From the NCBI GenBank assembly GCA_022649665.1, contig JALCOL010000003.1:124001-188000 (forward strand): 64,000 nt of DNA, written 5' to 3'. The position numbers and the translations under genes are program-made. The DNA comes from Enterococcaceae bacterium (GTDB lineage: Bacteria; Bacillota; Bacilli; Lactobacillales; Enterococcaceae). The notes beneath the pieces were generated by a model. It did not search any database. It was not told where the DNA came from and saw only the letters and a list, made by a program, of their open reading frames with translations. Positions 7,629 to 15,475 of this stretch are shown here, in pieces (the stretch's first letter is position 1; each line of letters begins with the position of its first letter).

Positions 7629-10233
7629 ATCTTGAAGGGGTCGATTCGGCGCTGGCCGAAGTGCTGCTTGACGAATTCTCGGCAGTGCTTGAAGAGGAGG
7701 AAGAATCAGTGTCTTTTGGAATCGCGGGCTTTTTGGGGGCATCTTTGCGCAGCTGGACCAGTTCGGTACTTTTGTCTGTTTGGGCTTGGATCAGCTGCTC
7801 ATGCAGTGTCTGGCGGATCTCTTTTCGCTTCACCTTTTGCAAAAGCGCACTGGCCCGCTGGAAATAATCTTCAAAGATCGTCCAGTTATCGTTTTGTTCG
7901 GTGACCGTCAGCGGAAAGACTGCCAGCTTCGCGATCGCTTCTTGAGCCTCCTGCTCGCGCTGTTCTTCTTCCGCAAGGGTCAAGCCGTATTTCAGCCAGT
8001 AAGCATCGGCTTCATTGGCCTCTTTCAGCCACTGGCGGCTTTGCGTGCGGCGGTCCTTTTCCGCTTGCGTCTCCTGCTTGATCAAGGCACCTTCTTGCGA
8101 GGAACGGGTCACAAGGAGCCCGCCTTGATCACTGACGGTTTTCGGCTGCGGAAAGTCGACGGCTTCTTTGCCTTGCGTCAATTCATTCATGACGCCTGCA
8201 AAGATCTCGCGCGTCTTGGCGCCGATCGTGTTATTATCTTGTTCCGCCGGAGTGTCATCGCCGATCCAAACAGCCACCGAATAATACGGATTCGTCCCGA
8301 TCATCCACAAGTCTTTTGCTTGATCGGTCGTCCCGGTCTTCGCGGCAGTATAAGGATATTGCAGCTGACCGGCGATATCATGTGCCGTTCCTTCTGAGGA
8401 GGAGAGGACAGTTTTCATCGCGTCGAGTGTCAAATAGCTGGCATCGGCCGGATAAATATTGATGAAGTCCTGGTCGCTGCGTTCATATACTTTTTTATTC
8501 GTTTTTTTCTTGGTGATCGACTGGATATTGCCGGGAGTCCGGTAGTTGCCTTGATTGGTCAAAGTCGCCAGTGCAGCCGTCATGTCTTGATTCGTCAGTC
8601 CTAGTGTGAAACCGCCGACGGCAATGATCGGATTGTTGTCTTGCGGCATCAATCCGCGGAAGCTCATTTTTTGCAAAGGCTCCATATAATTGCCGTCTTG
8701 TTTGGCGGCATTTTCCGTGATCAAACGGTAAGGAACAACGTTTGAGGAGATCGTGAGCGCCTCGCGCAGCGTCAGCATCCCGCGCGACCCTTGATACACA
8801 TTGTTCGGATAATTATTATCAGCCCGTTCATCGGAAACTTTGCGGTTTTCAAGCGAACCATAGGCAAATGCCGGTGCATAGGAAACGAACGGCTTGATCG
8901 CGCTTCCGGGCTGCCGCAGCGCTGACAGCGCCCGGTTATACAGATTCCCTTTTTCGCCGCGTCCGCCGATTGAAGCTTTGACCATCCCAGTCGCGTTATC
9001 GATCACAGTGATCGCGACTTGTTTTTTGTAAAAGCCGGTGGTCGGATCCACTTCGGTGAAAGGCGCCATCGCCTGATCGCTCAAGGCTTGCAAGCGCTGC
9101 TCTAAATCCGGATCGATCACGGTTTTGATCTCATAGCCGCCGCGCAGGATCTTTTGATATGTTTTTTCATAAAGCTCGTTGAAGCGGGTCTCATAGGCTT
9201 TTTCATCGGCTTCATCGGTAAAAGCATGACGAAGCTGGAAGCCATCATCCTGCATCATCCAGCGCGTTGCTTCGTCCATCGCAACTAGCAAAGTCGGATC
9301 CGTAATACTATTGTCGATCGCTGAAGGATTATGTGTGGGATCGAGCTTTTCCTTTAACGCTTTTTGATACGTTTTTTCCGAGAGGTACTTTTGGTCGCGC
9401 ATGTTTTTCAGCACCAGATGCGTGCGTTTCGTCAGACGATCGAGATGCTGGGAAGGGTCATAGTAGCTTGGATTGTTCGTCAGTGCGATCAATGAGGCTT
9501 TTTGCGCCAGCGAGATCTCGGCGACCGGCTTTTGATAGTAAAGCTTGCTGGCCGAATTGATGCCGTAAGCTCCATGCCCAAAATAAACATTATTCAAATA
9601 AAATTCCAAGATCTGCTGTTTGCTGAATTTTTTTTCGAGGTTTTGCGCGATCACCATTTCTTCGATTTTCCGTGAAACCGTGACCTCATTCGACAAATAA
9701 ATATTTTTGACCAGCTGCTGCGTCAAAGTCGAGCCGCCGCGGGTCCCGTTACCGGTCATATAAGTCGCAAGAACGACGAAAAGCGCTTGCGTATCCACCC
9801 CGTGGTGTTCATAAAAACGCTTATCTTCGGTCGCGATCAGCGCATGCTGAGTATCTTTATCGATCTGAGCGAGCGGCAGGTAATCCTGCTGCTGCTCGAC
9901 AAATTCTTTGAGCGGCTGCCCATTTTGATCAAGAACTGTGGTTGATTTTTGCCGCAGGAAATCATCTTTTGTGATCTTGGCCGATTTCTGATAACCGGCT
10001 TGGATCGATTGCTTGACTGGTTGTGAATATTTTTGATAAGCCCAGATCCCGCCGCCCAGTGCACCGAAAAAGAGCAGGAAAAGAATACAAATGGAAATGA
10101 TCGTGCTGAGGCTGAAGCGCCGGTGGGAGCGGGTCGCATTGATGCTGTTTTTGCGTGTCAGTGCGCTGTTTTCTACGCTGGTGAGCGCTTCATGATTTTC
10201 GTTATTGGACTGTTTGGGAGTTTTTTTTCTCAA
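7627..10233 (-). CDS. Class A penicillin-binding protein (glycosyltransferase/transpeptidase)
   Basis: An 868-residue bifunctional peptidoglycan synthase. It has a cytoplasmic Ser/Asn-rich tail, one TM at about 41-66, a GT51 domain at about 90-265 (catalytic Glu136 in ATEDKRFYEHHG; GGSTLTQQLVKN), and a transpeptidase domain with SAIK at 444-447, SSN at 496-498 and KTGTT at 632-636. A long Glu/Gln-rich region and a low-complexity Ser/Thr tail end the protein. The start is TTG at 10233 behind GGAGGAGG. It is the non-PBP1A type; the PBP1A homologue lies at 37870-40122. A PBP1B/2A role is likely but the paralogue class is not certain. Confidence 0.92.
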   Translation of the reverse strand: MRKKTPKQSNNENHEALTSVENSALTRKNSINATRSHRRFSLSTIISICILFLLFFGALGGGIWAYQKYSQPVKQSIQAGYQKSAKITKDDFLRQKSTTVLDQNGQPLKEFVEQQQDYLPLAQIDKDTQHALIATEDKRFYEHHGVDTQALFVVLATYMTGNGTRGGSTLTQQLVKNIYLSNEVTVSRKIEEMVIAQNLEKKFSKQQILEFYLNNVYFGHGAYGINSASKLYYQKPVAEISLAQKASLIALTNNPSYYDPSQHLDRLTKRTHLVLKNMRDQKYLSEKTYQKALKEKLDPTHNPSAIDNSITDPTLLVAMDEATRWMMQDDGFQLRHAFTDEADEKAYETRFNELYEKTYQKILRGGYEIKTVIDPDLEQRLQALSDQAMAPFTEVDPTTGFYKKQVAITVIDNATGMVKASIGGRGEKGNLYNRALSALRQPGSAIKPFVSYAPAFAYGSLENRKVSDERADNNYPNNVYQGSRGMLTLREALTISSNVVPYRLITENAAKQDGNYMEPLQKMSFRGLMPQDNNPIIAVGGFTLGLTNQDMTAALATLTNQGNYRTPGNIQSITKKKTNKKVYERSDQDFINIYPADASYLTLDAMKTVLSSSEGTAHDIAGQLQYPYTAAKTGTTDQAKDLWMIGTNPYYSVAVWIGDDTPAEQDNNTIGAKTREIFAGVMNELTQGKEAVDFPQPKTVSDQGGLLVTRSSQEGALIKQETQAEKDRRTQSRQWLKEANEADAYWLKYGLTLAEEEQREQEAQEAIAKLAVFPLTVTEQNDNWTIFEDYFQRASALLQKVKRKEIRQTLHEQLIQAQTDKSTELVQLRKDAPKKPAIPKDTDSSSSSSTAENSSSSTSASAESTPSR

Positions 10234-10298
10234 GATGCCTCCTCCTTCTTCAAAAAGTTTATCATTTTATCTGAATGAAAGAAAGTAGCGGCGGGCGT

Positions 10299-10327
10299 TT
10301 TACAACGATCGCTTGATTCCTTATAAT
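10299..10327 (+). promoter_or_regulatory. Promoter of the 10374-13041 operon
   Basis: TTTACA (10299-10304), 17 bp spacing and a perfect TATAAT (10322-10327) lie 46 bp before the first gene. The divergent PBP gene starts at 10233, so the 140 bp between carries both promoters; I could not fix the minus-strand one. Confidence 0.65.
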
Positions 10328-10373
10328 GGAGAACAGACGCACCGCAATATGAAGAAGAAGGATACGTGCAAAC

Positions 10374-11327
10374 ATGAAGACAAAATACAAGTGGCTCCTT
10401 TTTTGGGGCGCTTTTCTGGGAATGATGCTGCTTGGCGGCATCATGCTTTTAACAGAACATTTTCCGCAAGTCAAAATTCCCTTTGAAACGATCGTACCGC
10501 CCGAAAAGGTGAAAAAGGTCCCCGAGCTGAAACAGCCGGCCGCACTGACACTGCCAAAAGATGACGATGTGCTGTTAACGAAAGCCGCGCAAGACACCGA
10601 GGCGCTCTTTCAAAGTCTGAAGAGTCTTTCGCTCGATGAGATCGTGAAAGAGGCTGAATTGAAAAATGGCTTCGCGCAAGTCTATGCAGTGCCGATCGGA
10701 TTTGATTGGCGGCCGCTAGTTCGTAATTTAATGGAAGCTTCCCAAGCTGAAGCGCCGCAATTTTTAGGGATCCGCCTGATCGGCTGCGGCGAGGAGCTGA
10801 TCGATGGGAAAACTGTTGAAATTTTGCGGCAGGAATGGCTTTTTCGTGACGGCTCCAATGAATATTTCGTCTTTCCAGTAAAATTGACTCATGACGGCGA
10901 ACGTTGGAGTTCGCTGACAGCGGGGGCGGCGGCGCATCAAGAATATACAACTGCCGCGCTCAGCCCTGATGATCCTTTTTTGGATCAGCATGCCGATTTC
11001 GTCAGCGAGCTGAATGAATGGAAACGTGATTTTACGGCGGGCGAACTGTATGATGACTTGAGCAAACAGTCGAAAAAAGAAGGCTTACAATCATTAAAAA
11101 AACATTTTTCACTTCCCAAAGTGTTGAGTGCCGATACTTTTTACCCGTTATTCATGGCGAGTGAAGGGGAGCTGAAGTATTGGACGATCACGGGTTTTGA
11201 GCTGATCAATACGCCGAAAGAGGGGCGGACCATGTATCAGGTCAGCATTCCGCAGCGCGGAAAAGATCCGCGGGTTTTCCAGCTCACTTTTGATCGTTTA
11301 GACGGGAGGATCGAACATGTCGAATAA
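10374..11327 (+). CDS. Anchored extracytoplasmic protein of unknown function
   Basis: A 317-residue protein with a short basic start and one TM or uncleaved signal at about 7-27 (LLFWGAFLGMMLLGGIMLL), followed by about 290 residues outside the membrane. A Pro/Lys-rich linker to about 60 precedes a mixed alpha/beta region with no enzyme motif that I recognise. There is no lipobox Cys. ATG at 10374 is preceded by AAGAAGAAGGA. It overlaps the next anchored gene by 11 bp, and the pair faces a class A PBP across a shared promoter region, which hints at an envelope role but does not prove it. Confidence 0.65.
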   Translation: MKTKYKWLLFWGAFLGMMLLGGIMLLTEHFPQVKIPFETIVPPEKVKKVPELKQPAALTLPKDDDVLLTKAAQDTEALFQSLKSLSLDEIVKEAELKNGFAQVYAVPIGFDWRPLVRNLMEASQAEAPQFLGIRLIGCGEELIDGKTVEILRQEWLFRDGSNEYFVFPVKLTHDGERWSSLTAGAAAHQEYTTAALSPDDPFLDQHADFVSELNEWKRDFTAGELYDDLSKQSKKEGLQSLKKHFSLPKVLSADTFYPLFMASEGELKYWTITGFELINTPKEGRTMYQVSIPQRGKDPRVFQLTFDRLDGRIEHVE

Positions 11328-12360
11328 AAATCTGCCAGATCACCCGCGCAGCGGAAAAAGACAGCGGTTCAAAAAAAATTTGCGGATCGGGATATTGCTG
11401 GCATTGTTCGCGGGACTGATGATCTTTCTTATCCCGCGCGGCTGGGAAGCCTTCCGCGCGCATCAAGAAAAAAATTGGCAGAGCCAAGCTGCCAGCATGT
11501 CAAAAGAGGTCAAACAGCTTTACGTAGATCCAAAAGGAAAATACTTCAAAGCGGATATTGAACGGAAGGACATCACCGCGCTGAAAAAAACGCTGAAAAG
11601 TAAAAATGAACAACCCTTTCAAACCGTCAAGACGGCGATCAACCAAGTACTAGATGACTACGCACTTCAACAGGAGATCAACGGTTTGTTTGAGAGTAAG
11701 GCGCTCGACGGTGCGGTACTAGATCCTGCTCCGGTATTGAAAGAGAAATCTTCTGCAGAAGAAATCAAAGGATTTCGGGAGAGCCTTGAGACGAATCACT
11801 ATGAAAATACCGCGTGGGGAAGCGACCTGGCGGCTCTGCTATCAGTCGCGATCGCTCAGCAGGCATTGAAGACAGATGCTGTCAATACGACCGCAGCTTT
11901 GTTTGAGAACAATAAAGTTCGCACAGCAGTCACACTCGATGCCTATACGACCGCGAAAGGAAAGGTGCTGCTTGTCAAAAATGCAGCGGTCAAAAACAAA
12001 CTGCTCGGAGACTTGAGTGAAGTCGAGAATTATTTGGGGCAGCAAGCCAAAAAACAGGATGAAGAATTTACCGCCAAAGTCGCAAAGGAAACAACAGAGT
12101 TGAATGAAAAAATCGACAAAGAAACAAAAGCACGCGAGCAAGCTGAAAAAGAACTGCGGGCATATGAAGAAAAGAAAGAGGCAGAAAAGCGCGCGCGTGA
12201 AGCAAAAGAAAAAGCGGATGAAGCAAAACGTTCCAGTGAAAGCGCGGAAAAACGCTCGCGGGAAAACTCCTCGAGCACTATGACACATTCTTCGACCAGC
12301 ACGAGCACTACGACAAGTTCCAGTGCTTCTTCTGAAAGTACAAATTCTGATCATCAGTAA
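11317..12360 (+). CDS. Single-pass membrane protein with MapZ-like extracellular segment
   Basis: A 347-residue protein: a cytoplasmic basic tail of about 23 residues, a TM at about 24-43, an extracellular region with a repeat-like layout (LYVDPKGKYFKADIERKDI ... INGLFESKALDG), a long charged coiled coil (about 245-315) rich in Glu, Lys and Ala, and a Ser/Thr-only tail. The LY.D...I...I...INGLFE pattern resembles the MapZ/LocZ extracellular domain as I remember it, but the long cytoplasmic FtsZ-binding part of true MapZ is missing. It overlaps the upstream gene and is likely an envelope or division-associated protein; this is inference. Confidence 0.6.
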   Translation: MSNKNLPDHPRSGKRQRFKKNLRIGILLALFAGLMIFLIPRGWEAFRAHQEKNWQSQAASMSKEVKQLYVDPKGKYFKADIERKDITALKKTLKSKNEQPFQTVKTAINQVLDDYALQQEINGLFESKALDGAVLDPAPVLKEKSSAEEIKGFRESLETNHYENTAWGSDLAALLSVAIAQQALKTDAVNTTAALFENNKVRTAVTLDAYTTAKGKVLLVKNAAVKNKLLGDLSEVENYLGQQAKKQDEEFTAKVAKETTELNEKIDKETKAREQAEKELRAYEEKKEAEKRAREAKEKADEAKRSSESAEKRSRENSSSTMTHSSTSTSTTTSSSASSESTNSDHQ

Positions 12361-12372
12361 GGGGAAAGAGAA

Positions 12373-13041
12373 TTGGGAAAATTTTATGCGATCAAACGCG
12401 GGAGAAAGCCCGGGATCTACACTTCTTGGGAGACAGCCAAGCGTCAAGTCGCCGGCTTTTCCGGTGCTGTCTATAAAGGGTTCAGTGACCGGGCAAGTGC
12501 CGAAGCATTTTTAGCCGGCAATCCGGCGGTCAAAACAGTGAAAACTGCCCCTCGTCAGAAGGCTGCGATCATCGTTTATACGGACGGCGGCTCGCGCAAC
12601 ACCGGAAACGTCAAAGGCGGAAATGTCCAAACGACTGATAAAGCCGCCTGGGCATACCGGATCCAAGCAGGCGCGAAAACTTATCAAGGAACAGCCGGGC
12701 AATACGGTGCAACGAATAACCAAATGGAAATGACTGCATTTTTGGAAGCATTGCGGCAGCTTTACAAATTGAAACTGAATGAACAAAGGATCCAGGTCAT
12801 CAGCGATTCGCGCTATCTGCTCGACAGCATCCAAAAGGGCTGGCTGAAAGGCTGGGCAGACAATGGCTGGCGCAAAAGCGACGGGGCCCCGGTCAAAAAT
12901 CAGGAATTGTGGCGGGCGATCTTGCAGGCGCTCGATTATTTTCCAAAACTCGAACTGATTTGGACAAAGGGCCATAATCAAGAAGAGGGAAATGAATTCG
13001 TCGATCATTTGCTGAACGAAACGATGGATCAAATGAAATGA
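12373..13041 (+). CDS. rnhA: Ribonuclease HI with N-terminal viroplasmin domain
   Basis: A 222-residue nuclease cutting RNA in RNA-DNA hybrids. Residues about 1-45 are a caulimovirus viroplasmin-type hybrid-binding domain (KFYAIKRGRKPGIYTSWETA ... FKGF-like end). The RNase H fold follows: TDGGS near 72 (Asp), NQMEMTA near 117 (Glu), ISDSRYLLD near 143 (Asp) and a late Asp in NEFVDHLL near 213. The start is TTG at 12373 behind GGGGAAAGAG, 12 bp after the preceding stop. A second, shorter RNase H lies at 45048-45446. Confidence 0.9.
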   Translation: MGKFYAIKRGRKPGIYTSWETAKRQVAGFSGAVYKGFSDRASAEAFLAGNPAVKTVKTAPRQKAAIIVYTDGGSRNTGNVKGGNVQTTDKAAWAYRIQAGAKTYQGTAGQYGATNNQMEMTAFLEALRQLYKLKLNEQRIQVISDSRYLLDSIQKGWLKGWADNGWRKSDGAPVKNQELWRAILQALDYFPKLELIWTKGHNQEEGNEFVDHLLNETMDQMK

Positions 13042-13075
13042 AAGGAAAGCCGTTTTTTGCGGCTTTCCTTTTTTT
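13042..13075 (+). terminator. Terminator after rnhA
   Basis: AAGGAAAGCCG and CGGCTTTCCTT pair around a T-rich loop and are followed by a T run. It lies directly after the rnhA stop. Confidence 0.85.
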
Positions 13076-13155
13076 GCACTAAGGAACATCATAGTTATTC
13101 AATAATCGATCATTTGTTATGTATATGCACGCAAAAGTGCAACGGATTATGAGAA

Positions 13156-13196
13156 AACACTTATAATGAAAGCGTATCACTTTCATTATAAGTGTT
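13156..13196. promoter_or_regulatory. 17-bp inverted repeat, probable operator
   Basis: Arm AACACTTATAATGAAAG (13156-13172) is repeated exactly in inverse at 13180-13196 with a 7-base spacer. The right arm covers TTTCAT at 13181-13186, which stands 17 bp before TATAAT at 13204-13209, so a protein bound here would sit on the -35 of the following gene. No T run follows, so it is not a normal terminator. Each arm also contains its own TATAAT. Confidence 0.55.
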
Positions 13197-13235
13197 ATAT
13201 AAATATAATAAAGTCATAATAAAGGGGGAATGGAG

Positions 13236-13463
13236 ATGAATAACGAGATCATCCAGATCGGGCAAGACTATCGCTGCAAACCTGTCGGCTTGAAAAATAC
13301 GATCGTGGGCGAGGTCATCAGCAAGTTGGAAAACTGTGTTGTGATGTATGTCAAAGAAAGCTGCTGCGAAGACGCGTTCAAAGTAATCGAAAAAGAAGCG
13401 AAGGTCGTTGCACGGTATGATGACATTCTGGAAGGCCCCACAGAAAAAGTTCATCCTACATAA
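13236..13463 (+). CDS. DUF2187 family small protein (YkvS-like)
   Basis: A 75-residue protein with a KOW/SH3-like layout: QIGQDYRCKPVGLKNTIVGEVIS, then a NCVVMYV strand, ending in a YDDILEG tail, as in DUF2187 proteins of Firmicutes. Function is not known. ATG at 13236 is preferred over ATG at 13230 because AAAGGGGG ends at 13228. It is monocistronic between a strong inverted repeat upstream and a bidirectional terminator downstream, so its expression is probably regulated on its own. Two Cys (CC, about residue 45) are unusual for the family. Confidence 0.7.
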   Translation: MNNEIIQIGQDYRCKPVGLKNTIVGEVISKLENCVVMYVKESCCEDAFKVIEKEAKVVARYDDILEGPTEKVHPT

Positions 13464-13473
13464 GGTGTGCGAC

Positions 13474-13516
13474 GATAGCAAAAAGACCGCGGAATTTTCC
13501 GCGGTTTTTTTGCTAT
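13474..13516. terminator. Bidirectional terminator
   Basis: GATAGCAAAAAGACCGCGGAA and its near-complement form a long stem with A/T runs near both ends, inner core CCGCGGAA/TTCCGCGG. It serves the DUF2187 gene and, on the minus strand, the nitroreductase gene. Confidence 0.8.
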
Positions 13517-13526
13517 CTGCCAGTGA

Positions 13527-14123
13527 TCAGTGAAACGTTTTGAAGCGGCTGCCGCGGTCCATGAACTCTTTCGGCTGCGCCTCAGCTTCAGTCGAGCCGA
13601 AGACCATTTGCGAGCGCAATTTCCAGTTGGCCGGCAATTTCCATTCAGCTGCGACATCTTCGTCAATCAATGGATTATAGTGCTGGATATTGGCGCCGAT
13701 CCCGGCCGTCGCAAGGGCGGTCCAAACATTGCTGGTCGTCAGACCCGAGGCTTGCTCCGACCAGATCGGGAAGTTGTCCGCATAAGTCGGGAATTTCTTT
13801 TGCAGTGCTTTCACGGTCTCCTGATCCTCGAAAAACAAGATCGTGCCATATGCGTCGCGGAAGCCTTTGATTTTGGCTTGGGTCGTCGGAAAACGATCAG
13901 CCGGCGTCACTTTTTTCAACTCTGCTTCAGTGAAGTCCCATACTTTTTCGTGTGCCTTGTCAAAAAGGATCACGACCCGCTGGGATTGCGAATTGAACGC
14001 AGTCGGACTCAGCTCAACGACCTCTTTGACCAACTCTTCGATCTCGTCTTGCGGCATTTTGACATTGCGGCCGAGCATGTAGATCGAGCGGCGTTTTTTC
14101 AAAGCTTCAATAAATTCATTCAT
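13527..14123 (-). CDS. Nitroreductase-family oxidoreductase
   Basis: A 198-residue FMN-dependent nitroreductase-like protein. The N-terminal FMN phosphate motif is KKRRSIY near residue 11, followed by SPTAFNSQSQRVVILF near 40; the central EQASGLTTSNVWTALATAGIG helix and the C-terminal FMDRGSRFKTF are typical of the Frm2/HBN1-like subgroup. It would reduce nitro or quinone-type compounds with NAD(P)H, in the cytoplasm; the natural substrate is unknown. ATG at 14123 lies 7 bp after AGGTGG; an in-frame GTG at 14135 overlaps that site and is less likely. It is divergent from the next plus-strand genes. Confidence 0.88.
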   Translation of the reverse strand: MNEFIEALKKRRSIYMLGRNVKMPQDEIEELVKEVVELSPTAFNSQSQRVVILFDKAHEKVWDFTEAELKKVTPADRFPTTQAKIKGFRDAYGTILFFEDQETVKALQKKFPTYADNFPIWSEQASGLTTSNVWTALATAGIGANIQHYNPLIDEDVAAEWKLPANWKLRSQMVFGSTEAEAQPKEFMDRGSRFKTFH

Positions 14124-14171
14124 ATTTTTTACCACCTTTCAATGATCAGGAGTGATTTTATCCTGTACCTT

Positions 14172-14223
14172 ATTATAGCGAAAAAAACATTTTCGCGTAC
14201 TATTTCGCTTTTTTTGCTATAAT
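14172..14223. promoter_or_regulatory. Divergent promoter region with inverted symmetry
   Basis: On the plus strand an extended -10, TGCTATAAT, ends at 14223. On the minus strand TATAAT is read from 14177 to 14172. Between them TATAGCGAAAAAAA and TTTTTTTGCTATA form an imperfect inverted repeat, so the two -10 elements are arranged symmetrically. The -35 elements are weak on both sides, which suggests help from an activator or the extended -10. Confidence 0.5.
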
Positions 14224-14261
14224 ACAATTTAGCTGGAAAGATGAATAAAGAAGGTGAAAAA

Positions 14262-14480
14262 ATGGAAAAACACGGCTTTCACTACAAACCGCCCTATTCC
14301 GATGAGTTCGCGCCTGAGATCGTCTGGGTCGAAACGGAAAAGGATGCAAAAGATAATTTAGTCGTTTATTGCTTGAAGGGGCACAAAACTAAATTCGATC
14401 TGGTTTCGGCCGGGCATGTTTGTCCGATCTGTCATGATAAATATATCGGACCGATGATCGATGAAAATGAGAACGATTGA
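14262..14480 (+). CDS. Small zinc-ribbon-like protein
   Basis: A 72-residue protein with a probable metal site: YCLKGH near residue 36 and HVCPICHD near 57 give a C-x-x-x-H/C-x-x-C-H arrangement. The N-terminus (KHGFHYKPPYSDEF) is aromatic and charged. I do not recognise the family. ATG at 14262 follows GAAGGTG by 6 bp; an in-frame ATG at 14241 with GGAAAG just before it is possible. It lies 27 bp before the signal peptidase gene and likely shares its transcript. Confidence 0.6.
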   Translation: MEKHGFHYKPPYSDEFAPEIVWVETEKDAKDNLVVYCLKGHKTKFDLVSAGHVCPICHDKYIGPMIDENEND

Positions 14481-14507
14481 TTTTGCGCTGAAACGGAGAT
14501 CTGTATC

Positions 14508-15050
14508 ATGAAAATGAAAGATTTTATTCAGCTCCTGATCTTGACAGTCGTCTTCAGCAGCGTATTGATCTTGCTGCGACTTTACGTGTTTATGCCGGTC
14601 ATCATCAAAGGACACAGCATGGACCCGACCTTAGTCCCGAACGAGCGGGTGATCGCCTTGAAAAAACAGCCTATCGAGCGTTTCGATATTGTGACATTCG
14701 CCGCGCCCGATCAGATCCGGACGAATTATGTCAAACGGGTGATCGGTCTGCCGGGAGATACAATCGTTTACAAGGGCGACCAGCTGTATGTGAACGGCAA
14801 AGCGGCCCGCGAACCGTATTTGGAAAAATATAAAAATACTTATCACGACGAAGATCTGCCGTTTACTGAAGATTTTTCGCTGGAGACGCTGTTCGGCACT
14901 GCGCGTGTGCCTCCTGGAAAAATTTTTGTACTGGGGGACAACCGCCGGATCTCAAAAGACAGCCGGCTTTTCGGTTTTATCGATGAAGCCGCGGTCTCTG
15001 GAAATGTCAAATTTGCCTTCTGGCCGCTTGAACGGATCGGGACTCCGTGA
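14508..15050 (+). CDS. lepB: Type I signal peptidase
   Basis: A 180-residue membrane-bound serine protease that removes signal peptides from secreted proteins outside the membrane. One TM lies at about 7-27. The catalytic Ser is in GHSMDPTL near residue 37 and the catalytic Lys is in YVKRVIGLPGD near 77; GDNR and SKDSR boxes follow near 144-154. Length is normal for Gram-positive single-TM Sip enzymes. ATG at 14508 is preceded by GGAG. It is the last gene before a terminator. Confidence 0.95.
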   Translation: MKMKDFIQLLILTVVFSSVLILLRLYVFMPVIIKGHSMDPTLVPNERVIALKKQPIERFDIVTFAAPDQIRTNYVKRVIGLPGDTIVYKGDQLYVNGKAAREPYLEKYKNTYHDEDLPFTEDFSLETLFGTARVPPGKIFVLGDNRRISKDSRLFGFIDEAAVSGNVKFAFWPLERIGTP

Positions 15051-15064
15051 TCATTTATTTAATC

Positions 15065-15106
15065 AAAAAAGACTGAAACCTTTTTTATGAGGTTTCAGTC
15101 TTTTTA
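15065..15106. terminator. Terminator after lepB
   Basis: AAAAAAGACTGAAACC and GGTTTCAGTCTTTTT pair around a T-rich loop. The A run on the left makes it able to act for the convergent gene at 15117 as well. Confidence 0.8.
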
Positions 15107-15116
15107 ATTGTCTGGA

Positions 15117-15392
15117 TCAAGCAGGGGTATCTTCTTCTTGGGTGATCGTTGCGACGACTTTTTGGAAGAAACGGTCTAAATCATTTTCTTCTTCGCGATA
15201 TTTTTCGTTGAATTTGCCGTCCGTAAAAATGAAATGGTTGTCGTTGTTTTCAAAAAGATAATAATCCTTTTCACCTTCAACGTGGAACGCATTTTCGTAT
15301 TGCGGAAAGTCGATATCCACATCGATCACGGTGATTCCGACGATTTTCGACGTTAAATAATCTTCAATATACTTTTCAGATAAACTTTTCAT
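15117..15392 (-). CDS. Acidic hypothetical protein
   Basis: A 91-residue acidic protein rich in Asp, Glu and aromatic residues (VDIDFPQYENAF, YYLFENNDNHFIF), with no signal peptide and no motif that I recognise. The composition suggests a compact alpha/beta protein. ATG at 15392 follows GGAAGGGATCC. A TATAAT is readable on the minus strand at about 15428-15423. It is convergent with lepB and stands alone. Function is unknown. Confidence 0.55.
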   Translation of the reverse strand: MKSLSEKYIEDYLTSKIVGITVIDVDIDFPQYENAFHVEGEKDYYLFENNDNHFIFTDGKFNEKYREEENDLDRFFQKVVATITQEEDTPA

Positions 15393-15475
15393 GAGGGATC
15401 CCTTCCTTACTTTGATAATCTCATTATAATGCATCTCGGACAAATAAGCTTGGATGAGCTATCCGAAAACGTTGA

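Noticed and set aside
7780-8397. 205-codon open frame on the plus strand
   Set aside because: It lies antisense inside the class A PBP gene, has no ribosome binding site and its translation resembles no protein; a shadow of the real gene.
13530-14222. 230-codon open frame on the plus strand
   Set aside because: Antisense to the nitroreductase, whose motifs are clear on the other strand.
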